The notes below the pieces were generated by a model, which made no database searches, was not told the DNA's origin, and saw only the letters and a program-made list of their open reading frames with translations. From NCBI RefSeq assembly GCF_015291705.1, contig NZ_CP030050.1, forward strand, positions 5,456,001 to 5,520,000: a stretch of DNA of 64,000 bases. Direction: 5' to 3'. The DNA comes from Bradyrhizobium arachidis (GTDB taxonomy: Bacteria; Pseudomonadota; Alphaproteobacteria; Rhizobiales; Xanthobacteraceae). This document shows, one piece after another, positions 29,106 to 38,732 of this stretch. A program made the position numbers and the translations under genes. Within the stretch, counting starts at the first letter, position 1, and each line of letters begins with the position of its first letter.

Positions 29106-29324
29106 ATGAAAGGCTCATCCGACCGCAAGGGTCTGTCGTCGATGTATCTGCGTGCCAGCGAGACCTCGGGCACGCACCTTGCGCATTGGCCGCCCCCGAT
29201 GCGCGGTAAGGAAAGCAAGCCGGTCTTCGTCAAGCATGTGCAAGGCGAGCCGGCCAAGCGCGCCAAGCCGCGTGGCTGGCGCCTGACCCGCGCGATCTTC
29301 TCCGAATTCGCGGACGACGAATAG
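29106..29324 (+). CDS. Small basic hypothetical protein
   Basis: A 72-residue, lysine/arginine-rich soluble protein (MKGSSDRKGLSSMYLRASE) with a proline-rich middle (LAHWPPPMRGKE) and an acidic end (SEFADDE). It is not recognised. The start is the ATG at 29106 with GGAG nine bases upstream. It lies between glmS and a tiny membrane protein gene, on the opposite strand to both. Confidence 0.55.
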   Translation: MKGSSDRKGLSSMYLRASETSGTHLAHWPPPMRGKESKPVFVKHVQGEPAKRAKPRGWRLTRAIFSEFADDE

Positions 29325-29333
29325 CGGCGCGCC

Positions 29334-29516
29334 TCACCACCTCAGGACCGCGGCAAACACGAGGATGGCGAGGAGCCCCCAGAACACCATTCCTGCGAAC
29401 AGCGAGGCGATCTCCTGCGGGCGCCGCACGCCGAACAGCTTCAGCACACCTCGTCCCGTCGCCGTAATGAATATCTCCACGAGAAAAGCGATCAGGCTGC
29501 CGATGAACTCGACCAT
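29334..29516 (-). CDS. Small two-helix membrane protein
   Basis: A 60-residue protein consisting almost wholly of two hydrophobic helices (IGSLIAFLVEIFITATG and LFAGMVFWGLLAILVFAAV) joined by a basic loop RGVLKLFGVRRPQ. The function is unknown. It is located just downstream of glmU on the same strand (48-base gap), so possibly co-transcribed. Confidence 0.65.
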   Translation of the reverse strand: MVEFIGSLIAFLVEIFITATGRGVLKLFGVRRPQEIASLFAGMVFWGLLAILVFAAVLRW

Positions 29517-29563
29517 AAGCGTGCAGTCCTAGCGACGCTCAGAAGAGCCTAGCACTCCGCCAG

Positions 29564-30919
29564 TCACTTCTCCGGCTTCTTGCCGCCCGTCTTCATCTCG
29601 CGATAGCGCGTCGCGCCGCCTTCCCGGACGGTCTGCTGGTTGCGCTCCAGCGCCATGGCGTCATCAGGCACATCGCGCGTGATCACCGAGCCCGAGCCGA
29701 TATAGGCGCCATTGCCGATCTTGACGGGGGCGACCAGCGAGGAATTGGTGCCGACGAAGGCGCCCTGCCCGATGACCGTCTTGTGCTTCTTGAAGCCGTC
29801 ATAGTTGCAGGTGATGGTGCCGGCCCCGATGTTGGAGTTGGCACCGACGGTGGCATCGCCAATGTAGGAGAGGTGATTGACCTTGACGCCGGCCTCCAGC
29901 GTTGCCGCCTTGGTCTCCACGAAATTGCCGATCCGCGCGCCGTCGCCGAGCGAGGTGCCGGGACGAAGCCGCGCATAGGGGCCGATCGAGACCTTCTTGC
30001 CGAGCGTGGTCTCGACGATGTGCGAGAACGAGTGGATCACCGTGCCGTCGGCGATCGACACGCCCGGCCCGATCACCACGAACGGCTCGATGGTCACGTC
30101 CTTGCCGAACACCGTGTCGGCCGAGAGATAAACGGTCTCGGGCGCGATCAGTGTCACGCCGGCCTCCATCGCGGCCTTGCGCAGGCGTGTCTGCATGACG
30201 GCTTCGGCCTCGGCGAGCTGCGCCTTGGTGTTGATGCCGCGCACTTCGTCTTCGCTGGTCTCGATCACCACGGACTCCCATCCCTGCTTGCGGACGATGC
30301 CGACCGCGTCGGTGAGATAATATTCGCCCTTCGAATTGGCATTGCCGATCTGCCCGAGGATGTCGAGCGCGCGGCGTCCATCGATCGCCATCACGCCGGC
30401 GTTGCACAGGTCGATCTTGCGCTCTTCCTCGCTGGCATCGGCCTGCTCGCGGATCGCGACCAGGCGGTCGCCCTCGACGATGAAGCGGCCATAGCCAGTG
30501 GGATCGGTGGCGCGGAAACCGAGGGCGGCGATTGCAGCGCCCTTGGCCAGCGGCGCGCGCAGCCGCGCAAAGGTCTCGGCCGAGATCAGCGGCGTGTCGC
30601 CGAACGCGATCAGGAGATCGTCGACGCCCGGCGCGATCGCCTCGCGCGCCGCCAGCACCGCATGCGCGGTGCCGAGCCGCTCGGCCTGCACGAAGGTGAG
30701 CGCGTCGGGCCTGATGCGCCTCGCCTCGTCCGCGACCGCCTGATGGTCGGGGCCGATCACCACGGCGAGCGAGGTGCCGGTTCCCTTGGGCGCGGCGGCG
30801 AGCACATGGGCGAGCAACGTCTGATGCGCGACCGGATGCAGCACCTTCGGCAGGCTTGATCGCATGCGCGTGCCCTCGCCGGCGGCGAGCACGATCGTGA
30901 GGCTTGAGCGGGCGGTCAT
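29564..30919 (-). CDS. glmU: Bifunctional GlcNAc-1-phosphate uridyltransferase / GlcN-1-phosphate acetyltransferase
   Basis: A 451-residue enzyme for the last two steps to UDP-N-acetylglucosamine. The N-terminal pyrophosphorylase domain carries [19 protein letters not shown], and the C-terminal left-handed beta-helix has hexapeptide repeats ([28 protein letters not shown], and so on). The product feeds peptidoglycan, lipopolysaccharide and Nod-factor precursors. The start is the ATG at 30919. Confidence 0.97.
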   Translation of the reverse strand: MTARSSLTIVLAAGEGTRMRSSLPKVLHPVAHQTLLAHVLAAAPKGTGTSLAVVIGPDHQAVADEARRIRPDALTFVQAERLGTAHAVLAAREAIAPGVDDLLIAFGDTPLISAETFARLRAPLAKGAAIAALGFRATDPTGYGRFIVEGDRLVAIREQADASEEERKIDLCNAGVMAIDGRRALDILGQIGNANSKGEYYLTDAVGIVRKQGWESVVIETSEDEVRGINTKAQLAEAEAVMQTRLRKAAMEAGVTLIAPETVYLSADTVFGKDVTIEPFVVIGPGVSIADGTVIHSFSHIVETTLGKKVSIGPYARLRPGTSLGDGARIGNFVETKAATLEAGVKVNHLSYIGDATVGANSNIGAGTITCNYDGFKKHKTVIGQGAFVGTNSSLVAPVKIGNGAYIGSGSVITRDVPDDAMALERNQQTVREGGATRYREMKTGGKKPEK

Positions 30920-31087
30920 CGGAATCCTGTCAGATATGGCCGAATCAATTGCGTGACGGGTGGCGAGCCGCCCTCATGGACGCCTTGCTACCTCCGCAAA
31001 CGCCCGGAATTCAAGTGCGAGTGGGTTTTCCTGTTAATGTTCCCTATTGATTCGGGGACGCCCGATGGGGCTGGGCACTTAACGTTC

Positions 31088-32479
31088 ATGGCAAAGGATT
31101 CCGACCCACTGGCGGACGCCTTCGGCACCAAGGAGACCGGCGGGCTGTTCTCCGGACTTTTGGCCGAGGAAAGTGCGTTCGACCGCCGCATGATGTGGCG
31201 GCTGGGCACGTGGGGCGTGGCGGCCGTCGGCGCCGTCGTGGTGGCGGTGATGGCCAATCAGGCCCAACTCGGCTGGCGGCGCGACCAGGTCGCCTCTGCC
31301 GATCTCGTGCGCCAGGCCGACCGGCTCCAGCTGCTGACCAAGGAGAGCCAGAACGAGGCGCGCCGGCTCGCTGCCGCCATCGAGACGCTGAACACCGATC
31401 GCGACCGGCTCTATTCGCGCGTTACCGTGCTGGAGCAAGGGCTCGATTCCGTCACCGGCGCCATCGCAAAACAGACCGCTGCGACGCCGCAGGCGGCAAA
31501 GCCCCAGGACGCCGCGCCCGCGGCCCCCAGCGTCGCGCCGGTCGCCTCGACGCCGGCCCCCGGCGGCGACAAGCCGCGCAGCGAGGCGTCCAGAGACACC
31601 GCGAAGGACGCGCAGAAGGACACTGCAAAGGAGCCGGCAAGCCCGCCGCTGCAGACCGCGGCCGCCGCCTCGCTGGTGCCGCAGGCGCCGGCAACGACCT
31701 CGGCGCTGCCCGTCATTGCGCTGGTGCCGTCCAAGTCGATCATGGCCCCGCCCGATCCGGCCGCATCGAAATTGATGCAGGCTGAGGCGACCGAGAAGGC
31801 CGCCGAGAAGAAGACCGAGCCGGTGCCTGCCCCGACCGAGGTCGCGGCCGCGTCAGCCAAGCCGCCGGAAGCCACCGAGAGCGAGGCGCCGGCGATCGCG
31901 GTCCAGCAGACGCGCTTTGCGATCGACCTCGGCGGCGCCAATTCGATCGACGGCCTGCGTGCGCTCTGGCGCGGCGTGACCAAGACCAACCCGGAGGTTG
32001 CGGGCCTGCGGCCAATCATCATGATCAAGGAAGGCGGCAGCGGCCTCGGCATGCAGCTTCGCCTCGGAGCCGGCCCGCTGATCAACGCCGCCGCCGCCGC
32101 AAAGATCTGCGCGGGCCTCACCGAAAACGACCGCCATTGCGAGACCACCGTGTTCGACGGCCAGCGGCTGTCGATGCGCGGCGGCTCGGACAAGGGCCAG
32201 GAAAAGAGCCAGGAAAAAGCTCAAGAAAAGTCGCAGGACCGGGTTCAGGAGAAGAACTCCGAGAAGAACCAGGACAGCGTTCCTCAAGCCGAGACCGCCC
32301 CTGCTCCCGCACCGGCCGCCAAGCCGGAGAAGCACCGCCGCAGCTACTCCTCAAAGCGTTCATCGAAGCGCGAAGAGCCCGCGCCTGCCCCCGCGGCGCC
32401 CCAGCAGCCGGCCGCACAGGCGCCGAAGCCGGAAACGGCATCGGCTGGATCGACGCTGTCGTCGTTCTTCAGGCGGTAG
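31088..32479 (+). CDS. Membrane-anchored protein with SPOR-like C-terminal domain
   Basis: A 463-residue envelope protein. After a short cytoplasmic N-terminus comes one membrane span (LGTWGVAAVGAVVVAVMANQ, about residues 38-58). Next are a coiled coil (VRQADRLQLLTKESQNEARR, and on) and a long Pro/Ala/Lys linker. A globular domain at about 275-360 (TRFAIDLGGANSIDGLRALW, then GLGMQLRLGAGPLINAAAA) resembles SPOR domains that bind denuded septal peptidoglycan. A Lys/Gln/Ser-rich tail ends KRSSKRE and SSFFRR. Role at the septum or cell wall is inference. The start is the ATG at 31088. Confidence 0.72.
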   Translation: MAKDSDPLADAFGTKETGGLFSGLLAEESAFDRRMMWRLGTWGVAAVGAVVVAVMANQAQLGWRRDQVASADLVRQADRLQLLTKESQNEARRLAAAIETLNTDRDRLYSRVTVLEQGLDSVTGAIAKQTAATPQAAKPQDAAPAAPSVAPVASTPAPGGDKPRSEASRDTAKDAQKDTAKEPASPPLQTAAAASLVPQAPATTSALPVIALVPSKSIMAPPDPAASKLMQAEATEKAAEKKTEPVPAPTEVAAASAKPPEATESEAPAIAVQQTRFAIDLGGANSIDGLRALWRGVTKTNPEVAGLRPIIMIKEGGSGLGMQLRLGAGPLINAAAAAKICAGLTENDRHCETTVFDGQRLSMRGGSDKGQEKSQEKAQEKSQDRVQEKNSEKNQDSVPQAETAPAPAPAAKPEKHRRSYSSKRSSKREEPAPAPAAPQQPAAQAPKPETASAGSTLSSFFRR

Positions 32480-32582
32480 TCATCCCGATCACTTGATTTG
32501 GCCGGACATCCCTTGCGTCAATTCGCAGGAAACCCGGCTCTCCCCTGTTGCTCCCTTGCGCCATCCCGACCATATTGCGGCC

Positions 32583-32963
32583 ATGACAAAAAAGCCCTTC
32601 CGCCTCACGCCCTACCAGGTCCAGTTCCTGATCGTCGTCGGCTTCGCATCGGTCGGCTATGCGCTTTACTTGCGCTATCTCGGGATCGAGCTGTCGACGG
32701 TCGGGCTTGCCTGCGACGCCGGCCTGCAGACGCTGATCTGCAAGGCGCGCTCGGTTTCGACCGTGCTGTTCAAGAATTCGGTGTTCGGGATCGTCGCGCT
32801 GGTGGCGGCGACGCTGAACCTGATGCGGCCCTCGATCGTGCTGCTCACCGTCGGCATCATCGCCGCCGGGCTCGGCATCGTGCTCTACAATGTCGTGCTG
32901 TCGGGCCTTGCGATCGGCCTGCTCATTCTTGGATTTGCTCGGCCCGCGCCCGCCACAGCGTGA
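32583..32963 (+). CDS. Small four-helix membrane protein
   Basis: A 126-residue protein with four predicted spans and a loop containing two cysteines (VGLACDAGLQTLICKAR). It is not assigned to a family I can name. The start is the ATG at 32583. Its 3' end overlaps the 3' end of ndvC on the opposite strand by about 40 bases, a convergent overlap. It lies next to the ndv cluster, but a glucan role is not shown by the sequence. Confidence 0.7.
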   Translation: MTKKPFRLTPYQVQFLIVVGFASVGYALYLRYLGIELSTVGLACDAGLQTLICKARSVSTVLFKNSVFGIVALVAATLNLMRPSIVLLTVGIIAAGLGIVLYNVVLSGLAIGLLILGFARPAPATA

Positions 32964-34617
32964 GCGCGAACAAGAAATAGATCGCGCAGGTCCACAGCGA
33001 CTGCCAGTTCTCGCGGCCCTCGTTGAACAGCACATAGACCGCCGACAGCGCGAGCACGCCTGCGAACACCGCTTCCGCGATCGGGCGCTGGCCGATCTGC
33101 GGCCGGTTCAGCATCAACAGCGCGAACGGCACCACCGCCATCGTCAGCGAAGCGTAGGGGAAGTCGTGGTAGCGGGGGTCGAACACGAAGGCGAGCGCGG
33201 TCTGCGCCGCGATCACGGCAGTCAGCGCCAGCGTGAGACCCAGCACCGCCGTCAGCTTCGACCATTTGCGTCCCTCGCGCGGGCCGAGCAGATCGAGGAA
33301 GGTCGGCAGGCTCCGGCCGATCACCATCGCCTGCGCGCAGAAGATCGGCGACAGGATGCCGGCGAGCAGCAGTGCGCCCCAATGCACCCAGCCGCCGATG
33401 CCGTAGCTCTCATAGTACATCTTGTCGGCGCCGATCCCGAGCAGGATGCCCGCTGAGGTCGCCGAGATGGCGACGCCGAGCCAGGCCGGGAAGCGCGGCG
33501 TCCAGGGCCGCCGCCGCAGCGTGAGGCCCGCGACCGCGAACACCAGCACGCAAAGGCCCATGCCGGCGCCCATGTACCATTTCCAGTACGGGAAATTGCT
33601 GATCGGCTGGCCCGGCGGATATTTCAAGTTCCTGCGCACCGAGTCATAGAGACCCCAATAGCCGCCGACGGTGCCTTCCAGCTTGCGCTTCCAGGGCTGG
33701 TCGTAGGACTCGATCAGATTGACGCGGAATTTCTGCGCTTTTGCGAGGCTGAGGATTTCCGAGACGACGCGCGCCTGGTTGGTGCGCGAGGGCAGCGCGC
33801 CGTCGCGCATGCGGCCTGCGCTCGGCCAGCCGGTCTCGCCGATCAGGATTTCCTTGCCCGGAAACGCCACCGCCATGCGCTCGCGGATCGTCTCGACGTG
33901 GGCGGCTGCGAACTTCGCCTTCACCGGGAAATCCTCCCAATAGGGCAGGATGTGGATCGTGACGAAATCGACCGCGTCATAGATCTCGCGGTTCTTCAGC
34001 CAGAACTCCCAGACGTCGGCATAGGTCACGGGCACGCTGACCTGCGACTTCACCGAGCGGATGATCGAGACGAGGTCCGCCGTCGTCATCTCGCCGCGCA
34101 GCAGCACCTCGTTGCCGACGATGACCGCGGTGATGACCTCAGGGAATTGCTTGGTGAGGCGGACGGCGAGCGATGCCTGCTCGAAATTCTTGGTGCGGTT
34201 GCTGGACAGCCAGATGCCCTGGAGCACCTTGATGCCGCCGACCTTGGCGGCGATCGCCGGCACCTGGTCGAGCCCGTTCTCCATCGAATAGGTGCGGACG
34301 CAGTCGGTGATTTCCTTGAGCTGGCGCAGGTCCTGCTCGATCTGATCGGCCTCAATGTGAGTCCAGGCGTTCAGCGGCGACTGCTCGCCGCGGAACGGCG
34401 CGTAGGAGACGCATTGAACCTTCTCGGTGGGATCGATCGGGGCGCGCGCGAGCGTGATCGGCGTGGCAAGCCACCACCACACGGCAGCGATCACCCCAAG
34501 TGAGACGAGCAGAAGCGCCAGTGGCGTACGAAGAGAAATCGGTTCCGTCCTCCGCGAAGGGCCGTCGATTACCCGCATCCACGCCGTCTGCCAAGGGGGC
34601 ACCCGGCGTGGATCCAT
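32923..34617 (-). CDS. ndvC: NdvC-like GH17-type protein for beta-(1,6)-glucan branching
   Basis: A 564-residue inner-membrane protein of about 62 kDa. An N-terminal span is followed by a periplasmic GH17-like domain (VQCVSYAPFRGEQSPLN, then AVIVGNEVLLRGEMTTADLV, IGETGWPSAGR with the catalytic-type glutamate, ESYDQPWKRKLEG). Several C-terminal spans follow. In Bradyrhizobium ndvC is needed for beta-(1,6) linkages of cyclic beta-(1,3),(1,6)-glucans, required for hypo-osmotic adaptation and effective soybean nodulation. The start is the ATG at 34617 behind GGGGGAG; another in-frame ATG lies at 34578. Confidence 0.88.
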   Translation of the reverse strand: MDPRRVPPWQTAWMRVIDGPSRRTEPISLRTPLALLLVSLGVIAAVWWWLATPITLARAPIDPTEKVQCVSYAPFRGEQSPLNAWTHIEADQIEQDLRQLKEITDCVRTYSMENGLDQVPAIAAKVGGIKVLQGIWLSSNRTKNFEQASLAVRLTKQFPEVITAVIVGNEVLLRGEMTTADLVSIIRSVKSQVSVPVTYADVWEFWLKNREIYDAVDFVTIHILPYWEDFPVKAKFAAAHVETIRERMAVAFPGKEILIGETGWPSAGRMRDGALPSRTNQARVVSEILSLAKAQKFRVNLIESYDQPWKRKLEGTVGGYWGLYDSVRRNLKYPPGQPISNFPYWKWYMGAGMGLCVLVFAVAGLTLRRRPWTPRFPAWLGVAISATSAGILLGIGADKMYYESYGIGGWVHWGALLLAGILSPIFCAQAMVIGRSLPTFLDLLGPREGRKWSKLTAVLGLTLALTAVIAAQTALAFVFDPRYHDFPYASLTMAVVPFALLMLNRPQIGQRPIAEAVFAGVLALSAVYVLFNEGRENWQSLWTCAIYFLFALTLWRARAEQIQE

Positions 34618-34809
34618 CGCTCCCCCGAGGAATTTACCTGCGGCCGTTCGACAGGGGCCTAGGATCGTGACTTTGCTGGACAAAATTCCAAATACAGGTC
34701 ATGGGACTCGGCGGGAATTTTCCGCCGCATTGGAGACCCATTTGGACGCCATCACCGTCGCGTCCGCGGGATCCTGACGCGGGCGGTCAGCGGAGAAGTT
34801 GGGGAATTC

Positions 34810-35406
34810 ATGCGGCAACGGGTGCGTCAGTTACGAAATGCGGTCCTGCGGCAGTTCGCCGCCACCTTGGCCGTTTCCTCCCTGGTGGTCATGGTCGGTT
34901 TCGGTGGCGCGTTCGCCCAGAGCGGCACGCCGGCCCCGGACCAGGGCAAGGCCGCCGCCCAGCCCGCCGATGCCGCCGCCAAGGACGCCGCCCAGAACCA
35001 GCGCCGCACCGACGAGTTCGCCGAAGCCGCCCAGGTCATCAACGGTCCGGCCGGTAACCCCGAATGCGTCTGGCTCGGCCGGCGCGTTGTCCGATTGATG
35101 TGGCGGGATGACCTCGATACCGCGTTCCGTCATCTCGACCTCTACGACCGCTTCGGCTGCCCCGGCGGCCACATCCAGGCCGCCTTCCGCTGCCTGACCC
35201 GGTTCGGCGGCCAGATCGATCCCAAGGTCGCCGAGACCCTGGACAGCCGCGTGCACGCCTGCTGGATCAATCCGGCGTCCCAGCCGCAGCAGGCGGCGGC
35301 CGCGGCCTCCCAGCCCGCGGCGGCGGCGCCAGGCAATTCGCCGGCTCCGCAGCCGGCCGCGAGCCCCTCGCCTGCGGCAAGCCCGACGCCGGCGCCGTCG
35401 AAATAG
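34810..35406 (+). CDS. ndvD: NdvD-like protein between ndvC and ndvB
   Basis: A 198-residue exported protein. An N-terminal signal or anchor segment (AATLAVSSLVVMVGFGGAFAQ) is followed by an Ala-rich linker and a central conserved domain with four cysteines (NPECVWLGRRVVRLMWRDDL, then YDRFGCPGGHIQAAFRCLTR, then VHACWINP). The tail is Pro/Ala/Ser low complexity. Its position between ndvC and ndvB matches ndvD described for B. japonicum as needed for glucan synthesis in vivo though not itself the synthase. The symbol is assigned on position and the single N-terminal span, so moderately sure. Confidence 0.72.
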   Translation: MRQRVRQLRNAVLRQFAATLAVSSLVVMVGFGGAFAQSGTPAPDQGKAAAQPADAAAKDAAQNQRRTDEFAEAAQVINGPAGNPECVWLGRRVVRLMWRDDLDTAFRHLDLYDRFGCPGGHIQAAFRCLTRFGGQIDPKVAETLDSRVHACWINPASQPQQAAAAASQPAAAAPGNSPAPQPAASPSPAASPTPAPSK

Positions 35407-35432
35407 TCGCAGGCACTTTCACCCGCCGTTCA

Positions 35433-35457
35433 GGAACGATCCTCCAAAGAGACGGTT
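35433..35457 (+). promoter_or_regulatory. Candidate EcfG-type promoter upstream of ndvB
   Basis: GGAAC at 35433-35437, 16 bases, then GGTT at 35454-35457. It fits GGAAC-N16/17-GTT, about 167 bases before the ndvB start. Motif match only; chance occurrence in GC-rich DNA is possible. Confidence 0.3.
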
Positions 35458-35623
35458 GGCACTGCCGCGCATTTCCTGAAAAGGCCATGCCCTCATAAGG
35501 ACATGAGGCCATGACAGTTGTGAAACCGCGCGGCGGAGGTATGCTCCATTTGCCGCGGACTCGGTCGGATCTCGGGGTCGGATCCGCTTCCCTGCCACCT
35601 CAGCCCCTTTTGGTTTAGCCGCG

Positions 35624-38293
35624 ATGCGCGTTGTCGCCGCCGTTCTGTTGCTTGTGTCCGTGCTTCACGCGGGTCTGTGGGGAGTCTTGCGCGACAGGGA
35701 GCCCGCGCCTGACTTCAAGGGCCTGTTGCCGAGCGTGTCCTACGCGCCGTTCGAGGGTTCGGCCCACCCCGATATCGACAACATCCCGACCATCGAGAAA
35801 ATCCGCGCCGACCTTAAGACGCTGTCGACCATGACGCGCGCGATCCGTCTCTATTCGTCCACCGGTGGCGTCGAACTGGTGCCGCCGATCGCGGCCGAGT
35901 TCGGCCTCAAGGTCACCGTCGGCGCCTGGATCGACAAGGACAAGGACCGCAACGAGCGCGAGATCAAGGCCGCCATCGAGCTCGCCCGCAAGAACAGCAA
36001 CGTCGTCGGCGTCGTGGTCGGCAACGAGGTGATTTACCGCGGCGAGCAGAAAGTCGAAGACCTCATCGACATGATAAAGAAGGTGAAGGGCGCGGTCCGC
36101 GTGCCCGTCACCACGGGCGAGATCTGGAACATCTGGCGCGACAATCCCGACCTTGCCTCCAACGTCGACTTCATCGCCGCCCACGTGCTGCCCTATTGGG
36201 AAAACTTCCGATCGGACCAGGCGGTCGACCAGGCCGTCGATCGCTACAACCTCTTGCGCAACCTGTTCCCGGGCAAGCGCATCGTGATCGCCGAGTTCGG
36301 CTGGCCGAGCCAGGGCTACAATTTGCGTACCGCAGACCCCGGTCCGTTCCAGCAGGCGCTGACCTTGCGCAACTTCGTCAGCCGCGCCGAAGCCATCGGC
36401 ATGGAATACAACATCGTCGAAGCGATCGATCAGCCCTGGAAATACTTCGAAGGCGGCGTCGGTCCATACTGGGGCATCCTCAACGCCAGCCGCGAGCCGA
36501 AATTCGCCTGGACCGGCCCGGTCGAGAATCCCGATTACTGGAAGCTGATGGGAATCGCGCTGCTGGTCGGCATCCTGCTCTCGCTGCCGATCCTGCGGCT
36601 TGAAAAGCCGACCGCGAAGCAGGCCTTCCTGCTGTCGGCCACGGCCAACGGCGTCGGTGCCTGGACCGCGACCGTGTTCGCGTTCTGGAACAGCCACTAT
36701 TTCATCTTCGGCTCGGCCTTCGCGCTGACGCTCGGCATGATCCTCCTTGTTCCGCTCGTCCTCATTGCGATGGCGCGCATCGACGAGATCGCGGCCGTCG
36801 CCTTCGGCCGGCCGCCGCAACGGTTGCTCACCAAGGGCAAGCCGGTCGAGAACGTGCCGGAGAATTACTACCCGAAGGTCTCGATCCACATCCCGGCCTA
36901 TTACGAGCCGGTCGAGATGATGAAGCAGACGCTCGATGCGCTGTCGCGGCTGAACTATCCGAACTACGAATGCGTGGTCATCATCAACAACACGCCTGAT
37001 CCCGCCTTCTGGCAGCCGATCCAGGACCATTGCCGCGCGCTCGGTGAACGCTTCAAGTTCATCAACGCCGAGAAGGTGCAGGGCTTCAAGGCCGGTGCGC
37101 TGCGCATCGCGATGGACCGCACCGCCGTCGATGCCGAGATCATCGGCATCATCGATGCCGACTATGTGGTCGACCCCGACTGGCTGACGGATCTCGTGCC
37201 GGCTTTCGCCGACCCGCGCGTCGGCCTCGTGCAGGCGCCGCAGGAGCATCGCGACGGCGACCTGTCGATCATGCACTACATCATGAACGGCGAATATGCC
37301 GGCTTCTTCGACATCGGCATGGTCCAGCGCAACGAGGTCAACGCCGTCATCGTGCACGGCACGATGTGCCTGATCCGCCGCGCCGCGATGGATATGGCCG
37401 GCGGCTGGTCGTCCGACACGATCTGCGAAGACTCGGATCTCGGCCTTGCGATCCAGGAGCTCGGCTGGGTCTCGCATTACACCAGCCATCGCTATGGCCG
37501 CGGCCTGCTTCCCGACACCTACGAGGCCTTCAAGAAGCAGCGTCACCGCTGGGCCTATGGCGGCCTCCAGATCGTCAAGAAGCACTGGCGCCACTTCCTG
37601 CCGGGCAAGAGCCGGCTGACGCCCGACCAGAAGCGCGAATACGGCCTCGGGTGGCTGAACTGGCTCGGTGCCGAAAGCCTCGGCGTGGTCGTGGCGCTGC
37701 TCAACCTCGTCTGGGTGCCGATCGTCGCCTTTGCCGACATCGCCATCCCCGACAAGATCCTGACGCTGCCGATCATCGGCGCCTTCATCGTCTCGCTGGT
37801 GCACTTCCTGTCGATGTACCGCGCCCGCGTCGCGATCAAACCCGGCCAGATGCTGGGCGCCATGATCGCCGCGATGAGCGTGCAATGGACGGTGTCGCGC
37901 GCGGTGGCGCAGGGCCTCATCACCGAGCACATTGCCTTCGCGCGCACCTCCAAGGGCGGCTTGTCGCGCATGTCGATCGAGTTCCAGGCGTTCTGGGAGG
38001 CCGTGATCGGCATCCTGTTGCTGGTCGGCGCCGGCGTGCTGGTCGCCTCCAACAGCTTCCGCCAGATCACCGAGATCTACATCTTCGCCGGCGTGCTGGT
38101 GCTGCAGAGCCTGCCGTTCCTGGCGGCGGTCGCAATCGCCATCCTCGAGCTCAGCCGCATCAACTCGTTCCAGTTCTGGCGCGACAGCGCGATCCGCACC
38201 GCCGAGCTGATTGGCCTCCGCCCCGTCGCCCTGCCGACCCCCGCCGGCACGCCGCAGCCGGTGCCGAGCGAGGTCCGGCGGGAGGCGAACTGA
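35624..38293 (+). CDS. ndvB: NdvB-like cyclic beta-(1,3)-glucan synthase (GH17-like plus GT2)
   Basis: An 889-residue, roughly 100-kDa membrane enzyme. A signal anchor is followed by a GH17-like periplasmic domain (VSYAPFEGSAHPDIDNIP, VVVGNEVIYRGEQKVED, IAEFGWPSQGYN). Membrane spans come next, then a GT2 glucosyltransferase domain with SIHIPAYYEPVEMMKQTL, IIDADYVVDPDW (DxD), TICEDSDLGLAI and KKQRHRWAYGG (Q/RxxRW). The C-terminus has several further spans. It polymerises UDP-glucose into beta-(1,3)-glucan, whose cyclised, branched products accumulate in the periplasm. The start is the ATG at 35624. Confidence 0.92.
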   Translation: MRVVAAVLLLVSVLHAGLWGVLRDREPAPDFKGLLPSVSYAPFEGSAHPDIDNIPTIEKIRADLKTLSTMTRAIRLYSSTGGVELVPPIAAEFGLKVTVGAWIDKDKDRNEREIKAAIELARKNSNVVGVVVGNEVIYRGEQKVEDLIDMIKKVKGAVRVPVTTGEIWNIWRDNPDLASNVDFIAAHVLPYWENFRSDQAVDQAVDRYNLLRNLFPGKRIVIAEFGWPSQGYNLRTADPGPFQQALTLRNFVSRAEAIGMEYNIVEAIDQPWKYFEGGVGPYWGILNASREPKFAWTGPVENPDYWKLMGIALLVGILLSLPILRLEKPTAKQAFLLSATANGVGAWTATVFAFWNSHYFIFGSAFALTLGMILLVPLVLIAMARIDEIAAVAFGRPPQRLLTKGKPVENVPENYYPKVSIHIPAYYEPVEMMKQTLDALSRLNYPNYECVVIINNTPDPAFWQPIQDHCRALGERFKFINAEKVQGFKAGALRIAMDRTAVDAEIIGIIDADYVVDPDWLTDLVPAFADPRVGLVQAPQEHRDGDLSIMHYIMNGEYAGFFDIGMVQRNEVNAVIVHGTMCLIRRAAMDMAGGWSSDTICEDSDLGLAIQELGWVSHYTSHRYGRGLLPDTYEAFKKQRHRWAYGGLQIVKKHWRHFLPGKSRLTPDQKREYGLGWLNWLGAESLGVVVALLNLVWVPIVAFADIAIPDKILTLPIIGAFIVSLVHFLSMYRARVAIKPGQMLGAMIAAMSVQWTVSRAVAQGLITEHIAFARTSKGGLSRMSIEFQAFWEAVIGILLLVGAGVLVASNSFRQITEIYIFAGVLVLQSLPFLAAVAIAILELSRINSFQFWRDSAIRTAELIGLRPVALPTPAGTPQPVPSEVRREAN

Positions 38294-38618
38294 GGGGCGC
38301 GTGCCTTGCGGCGCGAACAAAAGCTCCGCGCCGAAGCCGCAAGTGGCAGTTCGGCGTGGATGACGGGCCGCCAATCGGGTTGAAAAATCCGCCTTAAGCC
38401 ACGGACGCCGCGAGCAAATCCCCGCCCCTGGCGCTAGTTTCGGCAACCACCCGCACTATTGACCTCCGCAGCCACTGCCCCTACACAGCGCGGGCCGAAA
38501 GCATGATCCGGAAACAGCCGGTTTTCCCCGCAACGCCAAAGTCAGACGTCGCGGCAAGACATGCTTCTCAAATGTCCGAAGGCGATGGCGATTTCTTGCA
38601 AGCCATCCGCGGCCATGG
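38294..38618. other. Non-coding spacer between ndvB and tRNA-Lys
   Basis: No credible gene. It contains a truncated piece of the 103-bp dispersed repeat (38498-38527), and otherwise nothing I can name. Confidence 0.6.
38498..38527 (+). repeat. Truncated end of the 103-bp dispersed repeat
   Basis: AAAGCATGATCCGGAAA followed by a divergent GGTTTTCC matches only the first hairpin of copies at 12639, 39964 and 52059. It looks like a decayed or partial copy. Confidence 0.7.
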
Positions 38619-38694
38619 GAGCGCGTAGCTCAGCCGGTAGAGCACGTGACTTTTAATCACGGGGTCCTGGGTTCGAGCCCCAGCGCGCTCACCA
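38619..38694 (+). tRNA. tRNA-Lys(UUU)
   Basis: A full cloverleaf: acceptor GAGCGCG pairs with CGCGCTC, the D-stem is GCTC/GAGC, and the anticodon stem is GTGA/TCAC with loop CTTTTAA (anticodon TTT at 38652-38654). The T-arm contains GGTTCGAGCC, the discriminator is A, and the CCA is encoded. It stands at the left edge of a patch of small accessory genes, a typical integration landmark, although no duplicated 3' end was found in the window. Confidence 0.97.
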
Positions 38695-38732
38695 ATTGAA
38701 TCAAGCCGCCAGCATGTGTGCTCGGGTCCATA

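Noticed and set aside
35615..38446. A very long open frame antisense to ndvB
   Set aside because: Its protein is Arg/Asp/His-rich low-complexity with no domain; it is the mirror of a GC-rich coding strand. NdvB on the plus strand has clear motifs.
38619..38694. Attachment-site duplication of tRNA-Lys
   Set aside because: I looked for a second copy of the tRNA 3' segment in the window and saw none, so island integration remains only a hypothesis.
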